Shown here piece after piece: positions 1 through 5,870 of a stretch of 7,238 nt of DNA. Source of the DNA: Candidatus Kuenenia stuttgartensis (GTDB lineage Bacteria; Planctomycetota; Planctomycetia; Isosphaerales; Isosphaeraceae); assembly GCA_945874095.1 (NCBI GenBank), contig CAMCFM010000214.1:1-7238 (forward strand), read 5' to 3'. Below the pieces are notes generated by a model. That model saw only the letters and a program-made list of their open reading frames with translations, was not told where the DNA came from and did no database searches. Numbering within the stretch: position 1 is the first letter of the stretch; the number at the start of each line of letters is the position of its first letter. The translations under genes were made by a program, and so were the position numbers.

Positions 1-1482
1 TCGCACATCTTCGTGGCCGATCTGGCAACTGGTAAAGCCACCGACCTCTCCCCTGCCCTGACCTCCAACGCCCCTCCAGGCCCCTTCGGCGGTTCCGGCG
101 AATACGCCTTCAGCCCAGATTCAAAAACCGTTGTCTTCACGGCTGAACCAGTCAAAGAACATGCCTGGACCACCAACAACGACCTCTGGCAAGTGCCTGC
201 AACCGGTGGAGAACTCAAGAATCTGACGACGTCCAATCCTGGAGCCGACAGCCTCCCCGCCTTCTCCCCCGACGGCAAGCATCTGGTGTATCTGCGTCAG
301 ATCAGAGCCGGTTTCGAGGCGGATCAGAACGTTCTGACGATTCTCGAATTGTCAACCGGAAAAATCACCGAACTGACACGCCAGCTTGATCGTCCCGTTC
401 ACGAGTTCAGCTGGGCAGGAGACGGCTCTACCCTTCTGGCCACCATCGAAAACGAGGGCAATCAAGATATTTTTGTGATTGACCCAACTGGTAAAAATCC
501 TCCCAAAAATGCAATCGGTGGAAAAGGCGTCCACGCCGCCCCTCAGCAAGTCGCCAAGGGAGGTTTGATTGCCTACCTCAGAAACGACTCCGTATCGCCC
601 AACGAAATTTTCTACACGAGACTCTCCACAGACGGCCCGAACGTGACCAAACGGCTGAGCAGTCACAACGATGATCTCGTGGCCGAAATCGACCTGACCG
701 CCGCCGAACCGTTCCATTTCAAGGGTGCTGATAATGCAACTGTTCATGGATGGATCACAAAGCCTCCCGGGTTCGATCCTTCCAAGAAATATCCTGTGCT
801 TTACCTGATCCACGGCGGACCTCAGTCGGCCTGGATGAACGTCTGGCACGCCCGCTGGAACTCCACTCTTTTTGCATCTCCCGGATACGTGGTGGTCGCC
901 GTAAATCCTCGTGGTTCAACAGGCTACGGGCAAGAGTTTACCGATCAGATCAGCCGCGACTGGAACGGCCGCGTTTACACGGACCTGATGAACGGCCTGG
1001 ATCATGTTCTCAAAACATATCCATATATGGATGCGAACCGCGTGGGAGCCGCTGGCGGTTCATATGGTGGATATATGGTGAACTGGATTGCCGGCCAGAC
1101 GGACCGATTCAAGTGCCTGATCAGCCATGCCGGGGTTTGGGATCTCCCAAGCATGTACGGAACCACCGAAGAGCTCTGGTTCGCCGAGTGGGAATTCGGC
1201 GGCCCTCCATGGGACAAACAGTTTATTGACGGCTACTTGAAGCAATCCCCAAGCATGTTTGCAGGCAACATCAAAACTCCAATTCTTGTCACTCATGGAG
1301 CATTGGATTACCGAGTGCCTGAAACTCAGGGTTTTGGCCTCTTTACAGCCCTCCAACGGCGTGGAGTTGCAAGCCGACTGGTGCTTTTTCCTGACGAAAA
1401 TCACTGGATCCTGAAGCCTCACAATCGCCGTGTCTGGTGGAATGAAATGCATTCATGGCTGAAGACATATCTCAAGCCCTGA
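1..1482 (+). CDS. S9 family peptidase (prolyl oligopeptidase / dipeptidyl-peptidase 5-like), 5' truncated
   Basis: Serine peptidase of family S9 (S9C, acylaminoacyl-peptidase or dipeptidyl-peptidase type), which removes short peptides from the N-terminus of oligopeptides. The frame is open from base 1 (SHIFVADLATG), so the start, any signal peptide and probably 150-200 residues lie upstream; 493 residues are visible. Residues about 1-230 are propeller-like, with SPDSK near 38-42 and SPDGK near 90-94 as typical TolB/PD40 blade motifs. The alpha/beta-hydrolase domain follows: HGGP at 271-274 (oxyanion region), NPRGSTGYG, then GGSYGGY with nucleophile Ser354, Asp436 in GALDYRVP and His468 in DENHW. 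All three catalytic residues are present and the C-terminus (LKTYLKP) is where the family normally ends, so the visible part looks intact. The stretch TTEELWFAEWEFGGPPWD is characteristic of DPP5-like members. Secretion to periplasm is plausible but cannot be judged. Family assignment is firm; exact specificity is not. Confidence 0.95.
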   Translation, partial: SHIFVADLATGKATDLSPALTSNAPPGPFGGSGEYAFSPDSKTVVFTAEPVKEHAWTTNNDLWQVPATGGELKNLTTSNPGADSLPAFSPDGKHLVYLRQIRAGFEADQNVLTILELSTGKITELTRQLDRPVHEFSWAGDGSTLLATIENEGNQDIFVIDPTGKNPPKNAIGGKGVHAAPQQVAKGGLIAYLRNDSVSPNEIFYTRLSTDGPNVTKRLSSHNDDLVAEIDLTAAEPFHFKGADNATVHGWITKPPGFDPSKKYPVLYLIHGGPQSAWMNVWHARWNSTLFASPGYVVVAVNPRGSTGYGQEFTDQISRDWNGRVYTDLMNGLDHVLKTYPYMDANRVGAAGGSYGGYMVNWIAGQTDRFKCLISHAGVWDLPSMYGTTEELWFAEWEFGGPPWDKQFIDGYLKQSPSMFAGNIKTPILVTHGALDYRVPETQGFGLFTALQRRGVASRLVLFPDENHWILKPHNRRVWWNEMHSWLKTYLKP

Positions 1483-1488
1483 TTTTGC

Positions 1489-1505
1489 ATTGCATTTGAT
1501 GCAAT
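1489..1505. other. Small perfect inverted repeat after the peptidase gene
   Basis: ATTGCAT and ATGCAAT form a perfect 7-base inverted repeat around a 3-base centre (TTG), starting 7 bases after the peptidase stop codon. The stem is A/T-rich and is not followed by a T-tract on either strand, so it is at best a weak transcript-end or RNA-stability hairpin. It could equally be a binding site or chance. Confidence 0.3.
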
Positions 1506-1525
1506 TCTAAAAGAAATCAAAAAAA

Positions 1526-1909
1526 ATGGCGAAAACCGACTCACTAATGACACCCCAAAGGCCTATGATTTCATCCATCATAGGTCTGAGGTGTCCTGTA
1601 TGCCGTGAGGGCAAGGTTTTCTCCAATTTTTTTCTGAAGATGCATTCGAACTGCCCAGTTTGCGGATTGAAATTCGAGCGTGAGCCTGGCTATTTTCTGG
1701 GAGCCATGTATTTCAGCTACGGCATGGGCATCCCTCCGCTCACACTTATGACAATCTTTCAAAGATGGATCTTGCCCGAAAGGTCGATGATTTCCTGCAT
1801 TCTGGTCTCGACCCTGATCTTTCTCCCGATGGTGGTGCCCATCGTACGTTATTCACGTGTGATGTGGTTGCATTTGGATCGGTTTTTCGACCCTCAGGAA
1901 CCCTCCTGA
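1526..1909 (+). CDS. DUF983 family zinc-ribbon membrane protein
   Basis: A 127-residue protein matching DUF983: an N-terminal zinc-ribbon-like part with CPVCREGKVF (Cys23, Cys26) and CPVCGLKFEREPGYFLGA (Cys43, Cys46), followed by two hydrophobic segments at about 57-79 and 88-107. The four cysteines are spaced as two CxxC knuckles and could bind one zinc ion on the cytoplasmic side, with the rest forming a membrane hairpin; that topology is inferred. The length is normal for the family. No function is established for DUF983, although relatives in other phyla sit near respiratory genes; nothing in these neighbours supports such a role here. The start at 1526 has only an A-rich leader and no clear Shine-Dalgarno; Met8 (1547) and Met14 (1565) are in-frame alternatives that would keep the zinc ribbon. 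It lies 43 bases after the peptidase gene and 72 before fhs. Confidence 0.9.
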   Translation: MAKTDSLMTPQRPMISSIIGLRCPVCREGKVFSNFFLKMHSNCPVCGLKFEREPGYFLGAMYFSYGMGIPPLTLMTIFQRWILPERSMISCILVSTLIFLPMVVPIVRYSRVMWLHLDRFFDPQEPS

Positions 1910-1981
1910 ATCCATCCATATCTCTGATTTTTCGACAGTAGAGAAGATTGAAAACGTTCACCTTGCTCAGGATCTGATGAC

Positions 1982-3637
1982 ATGCCTGCTCTGACCATGA
2001 AACCGATCGATCAATTGGCCGCCGACCTCAAGATTCAACCTGACCATATCGAGCAATATGGGCGTGATAAGGCCAAAATTCAACTTGATGCGATCGAATC
2101 TGCGCACTCCAGGCGCAAGCCCGGCAAGCTCATCCTGGTCTCGGCCATCACTCCCACCCCTGCAGGCGAAGGCAAAACCACCACCTCCATCGGCTTGGCC
2201 CAAGGCCTTCGGCGGATCGGTGAAAATGCAATCCTTGCATTAAGACAGCCCTCCATGGGCCCGGTTTTTGGCCGTAAAGGTGGAGCCACAGGCGGTGGTG
2301 CCTGTCGCCTCGAACCTTCCGATGCCATCAACCTGCAATTTACAGGCGATTTTCACGCCATCACCGCTGCAAATAATCTGCTCTCAGCCGTGATTGATAA
2401 CCGAATCCATTTCGGTGATTCCCGCATCGACCCTCTCAGAGTGCTCTGGAAGCGTGCCCTCGACATGAACGACAGGGCTTTACGGAAGATGGTCATAGGC
2501 CTCGGCGGGCGAGGCATGGGCGGAACTCCTCGCGAATCAGGATTTGATATCACGGCTGCCAGTGAAATCATGGCCATTTTGTGCCTGGCTCAATCGCGTT
2601 CTGACCTCCGTCAGAGAATCAACAATATTCTTGTTGGATATGACAGAACCGGTTTGCCTGTCAAGGCGGAGGAAATGCAAATCACTGGATCCATGATGGC
2701 CATTTTAAATGAAGCTCTCATGCCAAATCTGGTGCAATCACGCGAAGGAACTCCTGCATTTGTCCACGGTGGCCCGTTTGCCAATATCGCTCACGGTTGC
2801 AACTCGATTCTAGCGACCAAAATGGCTTTGGCGCATGGCGATTGGGCCATCACAGAAGCAGGATTTGCATTTGACCTCGGGGGCGAGAAATTTCTCGATA
2901 TCAAATGTCGATACGGTGATCTCGACCCATCTGCCATCGTGATTGTGGCCACGGTCCGCGCCCTGAAAATGCACGGAGGAGTGACACTTGATCAACTCAC
3001 CAAGCCAGATGCAAGTGCCGTGGAGCGTGGTATTGATAATCTGGCCGCCCATATTGATGCTGCCAGTCATTATAAAAAACCAATTCTGGTTGCCATCAAT
3101 CAGCGTGGTGAAGACACAGACGAAGAACTCAACGTCATTCACAAGTTCTGCTCAAGCCGATCCGTGCCCTGCTCCACAGCAAACGTTTTTGCTCATGGTG
3201 GTGCCGGAGCTGTGGATCTGGCGGATCAGGTGGTGGCAGCAGTGGCGAATTCCAAGGCACGTAAATTGCAACCTCTCTACCCTCTGGAAATGCCACTCGA
3301 GCAAAAGATTGAAACCATCGCAACTAAAATTTATGGCGCAAGGTCGGTTGCATTTACAGCTGAAGCCGCCTCCAAATTCCAGAAAGCCGCTCGGCTGGGC
3401 TATGGAAACCTGCCGGTGTGCATGGCCAAGACTCAGAATTCGCTCTCAGACAATCCAAAACTCCTCGGCCGGCCCAAGGATTTCACCATCACCGTGCGTG
3501 ACATGGAAATCTCGGCAGGCGCAGGATTTGTCGTAGCTCTAACAGGCGATATTGTCCGGATGCCTGGCTTGCCTGAACGACCAGCCGCCGAACGCATCGA
3601 CGTGGACGATTCTGGCAAGATTTTAAACTTGTTTTGA
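1982..3637 (+). CDS. fhs: Formate-tetrahydrofolate ligase (10-formyl-THF synthetase)
   Basis: Cytoplasmic enzyme that joins formate to tetrahydrofolate with ATP, giving 10-formyl-THF for purine synthesis and other one-carbon needs. The 551 residues match the family's usual length (about 555-560) and run end to end. Visible motifs: P-loop TPTPAGEGKTT at 57-67 (Lys65), LRQPSMGPVFG at 87-97, FTGDFHAI at 120-127, PAFVHGGPFANIAHGCNS at 258-275, DLGGEKFLDIKCRY at 298-311 and the second family signature VATVRALKMHGG at 322-333. The first signature is altered (GRKGGATGGGA, 97-107, where GIKGGAAGGGY is usual), and several ligand-contacting positions differ (Gln89, Arg375, Phe403; see findings), so the substrate or kinetics could be unusual. 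An AGGA at 1969-1972 lies 9 bases before ATG 1982, which supports this start; Met6 is a less likely alternative. No folD or other one-carbon gene is adjacent. Family call is certain; precise activity is inferred. Confidence 0.97.
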   Translation: MPALTMKPIDQLAADLKIQPDHIEQYGRDKAKIQLDAIESAHSRRKPGKLILVSAITPTPAGEGKTTTSIGLAQGLRRIGENAILALRQPSMGPVFGRKGGATGGGACRLEPSDAINLQFTGDFHAITAANNLLSAVIDNRIHFGDSRIDPLRVLWKRALDMNDRALRKMVIGLGGRGMGGTPRESGFDITAASEIMAILCLAQSRSDLRQRINNILVGYDRTGLPVKAEEMQITGSMMAILNEALMPNLVQSREGTPAFVHGGPFANIAHGCNSILATKMALAHGDWAITEAGFAFDLGGEKFLDIKCRYGDLDPSAIVIVATVRALKMHGGVTLDQLTKPDASAVERGIDNLAAHIDAASHYKKPILVAINQRGEDTDEELNVIHKFCSSRSVPCSTANVFAHGGAGAVDLADQVVAAVANSKARKLQPLYPLEMPLEQKIETIATKIYGARSVAFTAEAASKFQKAARLGYGNLPVCMAKTQNSLSDNPKLLGRPKDFTITVRDMEISAGAGFVVALTGDIVRMPGLPERPAAERIDVDDSGKILNLF

Positions 3638-3671
3638 TCGGATCACTTCAATCAACAGCCTAAAGAGCAGG

Positions 3672-5303
3672 ATGGCGATATCTTATGGTATCGTCATTCT
3701 GGAATTTTTCGTCGTCGTGTGCTGGTCGATCAGTCTGAGCCATAATATCAACCTCAATGCCGCATTGCTGCTGGATTGCGGGCAGAAAATCTACGAGGGC
3801 GGCTTGCCCTACGTTGATTTCTATGAATTCAATCCGCCTGTGATCATGTATCTCAGCGTCATACCAGCTTGGTTCTCAAGCGTTTCAGGATTACCTGTCT
3901 GTCTCTCGTTTCAGATATTTGTATCCCTCTTTATTGCAATCAGCGCCATTTCATTATTTATCATTTTGAAAGCAACGGGTTTCAATACAGAACAGACACT
4001 CCAACTGATTTCAGTTTCCATGATATTCCACTCCACCACCCTTTTCTTCGATGTTTTCGGTGAGCGAGAGCATTTGATGGTGATCGGCCTGACCCCGTTT
4101 TTAATCATCCGTTGCTCGCCCACCAGCTTGAACGTCCAGCGAAATGCCATGCCGGCTCTTTGGTTCGCTCTTGGCCTAATGGCAGGTGTGATGGTTCAGA
4201 TAAAGCCCCATTTCCTGATCATTCCAGCAATCCTCGAAATATCGAACCTGGTTTACCGCAAATCCGGATTAACCTATCGATCACCAGAATTCATCGGCTT
4301 TTCTCTCGCAAATCTAGCGTGTCTGGCCTTTTGGTTCGTCATGCCGGCAATGGTCAGGCACAATTATTTTGGCATTTTGATCCCCTTGGCTTTGGGCGGG
4401 TATGACTCTTATTCGTCTGGATTTCGTGGCTTCATCTTGAATTTCATCCCTTACCACCCGTCTTTGGCGGCCTTTAATATCACTTGCCTCAGCGCCTTTC
4501 TCCTAACTGCTTTTCGAGCATTTCGATTTCGCAACTTTGAATACATCGGCACCGACCAATATCGCTCCTTTGAAACGGGCATGGCTCTCGCCTGGGTTGC
4601 GTCGTTACTCTGCTTCATCAGCCAGAAAAAAGGCTGGTTTTATCATATGCTGCCGATGAACTGGTTTGCCATGCTCGGGGCCACGTCAATATTTTTCAAC
4701 ATGGATTTCAAGCGATTGAATCTGCCAATTTTTGAGCTGGCGAAAGCTCGATTTTTACAAATCACCCTATGCTCGACTATGCTGCTTTTCATTTATACAG
4801 GGCTTCGACCTCAAATACGCAATGTTGCACCCACCCCTGCATTCGATCTTGCAAAATTCATCGAAACCACGAAAGACAGCAACGGCCGGGTGATGATCAT
4901 GGCATCGTCCGTTCGTGCATATCCAGCTCTATTAAATGCAGGAAAAACAGCAGGCTCTCGATTTATGGACTTTTTCCATTTGCCGTCGTTATATTATGAC
5001 CGCAAGTATTCGGCGTTGGACGGGCCTGAAATGTATCGCGTTGGTGCAACAAATCAAGTGCTTGAGAATCGGTTCATCAACGAGCTTTACTCAGACATTC
5101 AAAACCTTCAGCCCAGTTTAATCATGATCAACAAAACCAGTGGAGACATGGGCCTTCCTCGTCAATTTAATATTCGCGACTACTACCACCACCATCATAT
5201 CGCCGAAGTTTTAAAGCAAGACTACGAACTCTCAGATGATTATTCCTATGGAACCGCAGGGGAACTGGAATTTGAAGTCTGGAAGTTCAAAAAACGGTTT
5301 TGA
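3672..5303 (+). CDS. Multi-pass membrane protein, probable GT-C fold glycosyltransferase
   Basis: A 543-residue integral membrane protein with roughly ten hydrophobic segments in its first 370 residues (clear ones near 5-24, 57-98, 155-175, 208-226 and 355-372) and a soluble C-terminal domain of about 170 residues. After the first membrane segment comes a loop with Asp35 and then YVDFYEFNPPVIMYL (47-61). An acidic residue in the first outer loop followed by a PP pair before the second helix is the hallmark of the GT-C/PMT-like (GT39, ArnT) superfamily, which moves sugars from a polyprenyl-phosphate carrier on the outer face of the membrane. Donor, acceptor and pathway are unknown, and no cell-envelope gene is next to it. 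It begins 34 bases after fhs with a weak AAAGAG leader, so co-transcription is possible. By eye it is richer in A/T than fhs and argB, as expected for a membrane protein. A YYHHHH run lies close to the C-terminus. An uncharacterised membrane protein without transferase activity remains possible. Confidence 0.8.
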   Translation: MAISYGIVILEFFVVVCWSISLSHNINLNAALLLDCGQKIYEGGLPYVDFYEFNPPVIMYLSVIPAWFSSVSGLPVCLSFQIFVSLFIAISAISLFIILKATGFNTEQTLQLISVSMIFHSTTLFFDVFGEREHLMVIGLTPFLIIRCSPTSLNVQRNAMPALWFALGLMAGVMVQIKPHFLIIPAILEISNLVYRKSGLTYRSPEFIGFSLANLACLAFWFVMPAMVRHNYFGILIPLALGGYDSYSSGFRGFILNFIPYHPSLAAFNITCLSAFLLTAFRAFRFRNFEYIGTDQYRSFETGMALAWVASLLCFISQKKGWFYHMLPMNWFAMLGATSIFFNMDFKRLNLPIFELAKARFLQITLCSTMLLFIYTGLRPQIRNVAPTPAFDLAKFIETTKDSNGRVMIMASSVRAYPALLNAGKTAGSRFMDFFHLPSLYYDRKYSALDGPEMYRVGATNQVLENRFINELYSDIQNLQPSLIMINKTSGDMGLPRQFNIRDYYHHHHIAEVLKQDYELSDDYSYGTAGELEFEVWKFKKRF

Positions 5304-5322
5304 GTTGGGTTAGGATCAGGCC

Positions 5323-5343
5323 GGAAATAATTTTTCCCTTTTT
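5323..5343 (+). terminator. Weak hairpin plus T-tract after the GT-C gene
   Basis: GGAAA (5323-5327) can pair with TTTCC (5333-5337) over a 5-base loop, followed by CCTTTTT, 20 bases downstream of the stop codon. The stem is short and A/T-rich, so termination would be weak; position and T-run are the only support. Confidence 0.35.
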
Positions 5344-5375
5344 AAGCAAATCGTGGTCCCTCACCCTGCTGCGTT

Positions 5376-5604
5376 CTAGCCGGTCTTGGCGATAGCCCCG
5401 GTTGGTTTTCTAAATCACCGAAACCGGGGGCTAGCGACTTTTAACTAGCCGGTCTTGGCGATAGCCCCGGTTAATTCTCTTCCGCGAACCGGGGGCTAGC
5501 GCCCGGCGGCTAGGTTCAAACCAGGAAACCGGAGGCTAGCGCCTTTTAACTAGCCGGTCTTGGCGATAGCACCGGTTAATTCTCTTCCGCGAACCGGGGG
5601 CTAG
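5376..5604. repeat. REP-like array of CTAG-ended imperfect palindromes
   Basis: Four units sit in a non-coding gap. Unit 1 (5376-5434), unit 2 (5445-5499) and unit 4 (5550-5604) begin with CTAGCCGGTCTTGGCGATAG and end with AACCGGGGGCTAG. Unit 3 (about 5505-5539) keeps only the right arm (AAACCGGAGGCTAG) and a worn left arm (CTAGGTT). Each full unit can fold with TAGCCCCGGTT against AACCGGGGGCTA, leaving one bulged G. Units 2 and 4 are 55 bases long with the same loop and a single difference (C5466 versus A5571); unit 1 has another loop. Between units 2 and 3, the near-palindrome TAGCGCCCGGCGGCTA (5497-5512) joins the two. This matches repetitive extragenic palindrome clusters, which in other bacteria are spread by REP-associated tyrosine transposases; no such gene is in the window. 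Likely roles are transcript-end hairpins or none. That the motif is widespread in planctomycetes is memory, not something tested here. Confidence 0.85.
5420..5604. repeat. 80-base direct duplication inside the palindrome array
   Basis: Bases 5420-5499 and 5525-5604 align without gaps at an offset of 105 bases and agree at 77 of 80 positions; the differences are G5428/A5533, A5437/C5542 and C5466/A5571. The copied block contains the right arm of one unit, the GCGMCTTTTAA spacer and one complete unit. The near-identity indicates a recent local duplication or ongoing conversion between copies. Confidence 0.85.
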
Positions 5605-5615
5605 ATTGTTTTTTT
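5566..5615 (+). terminator. Last palindrome unit plus T7 tract, possible intrinsic terminator
   Basis: In unit 4, ATAGCACCGGTT can pair with AACCGGGGGCTA around a 14-base loop, interrupted by one internal mismatch (A opposite GG). The stem is followed by GATTG and seven T residues (5609-5615), a layout that fits rho-independent termination of transcripts arriving from the GT-C gene. The 5-base gap between stem and T-run and the internal mismatch weaken the case. Confidence 0.4.
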
Positions 5616-5757
5616 ATTCTGCACCCAATTCGATGTCCTTCGACCATCGCTGGTATGCAACGTGCTATTGGCCCTGAACACAAAACCCTGATTGGAGATA
5701 TCCACCACCAAATCTGATTATCAGACATAAGGAATGGACCTGCCCCCTGAATTTCTT
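5616..5757. other. Gene-free stretch upstream of argB
   Basis: I see no gene here. A 62-codon minus-strand frame (5576-5764) begins at GTG and runs into the palindrome array; it has no recognisable motif and is judged spurious. The one patterned piece is TGGACCTGCCCCCTGAATTT (5735-5754), which resembles the end of an insertion sequence and is discussed as a finding. The rest looks like unstructured intergenic DNA. Confidence 0.5.
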
Positions 5758-5786
5758 TTGACACAGGCGAACACGAACGTTAGTTT
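5758..5786 (+). promoter_or_regulatory. Possible promoter for argB
   Basis: A perfect TTGACA (5758-5763) is followed after exactly 17 bases by TAGTTT (5781-5786), which matches only three of six positions of the -10 consensus. Transcription would start near 5793, about 80 bases before argB. The -35 box and spacing are good and the -10 box is poor; sigma-70 consensus rules are also less well tested in planctomycetes. Confidence 0.4.
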
Positions 5787-5863
5787 ATTCACTTCCATAG
5801 TCGCAAAATCGCAAAAATGTTGAACTGGGCTGGTGGTTCCGCAAGTTCCCTTCCATGCATTTC

Positions 5864-5870
5864 AAAGAGG
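5864..5870 (+). promoter_or_regulatory. Shine-Dalgarno that decides the argB start
   Basis: AAAGAGG at 5864-5870 is the only good ribosome binding site near the argB start. It abuts ATG 5871, is 3 bases from ATG 5874 and 9 bases from GTG 5880. It argues against the upstream ATG at 5817, which is preceded by an A-rich leader without a purine-rich binding site. Confidence 0.55.

Noticed and set aside
352..849. Minus-strand frame of 165 codons inside the peptidase gene
   Set aside because: It lies wholly within a well-supported catalytic-domain gene on the other strand, has no ribosome site or recognisable motif, and is the usual antisense shadow.
2988..3536. Second-frame open stretch of 182 codons within fhs
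   Set aside because: It overlaps conserved Fhs coding sequence and its translation is low-complexity, with no family features.
5190..5201. Four-histidine run in the GT-C protein as a metal site
   Set aside because: It is close to the C-terminus of a domain I cannot assign, with no accompanying Cys, Asp or Glu pattern to support metal binding.
5376..5604. CRISPR array
   Set aside because: The repeated units are palindromes of 55-59 bases with uneven spacing, and the intervening sequence is itself duplicated (77/80 identical) rather than unique spacers; no cas gene is present.
5576..5764. Minus-strand 62-codon frame in the gap before argB
   Set aside because: It begins at GTG without a ribosome site, ends inside the palindrome array and shows no domain, membrane segment or transposase remnant.
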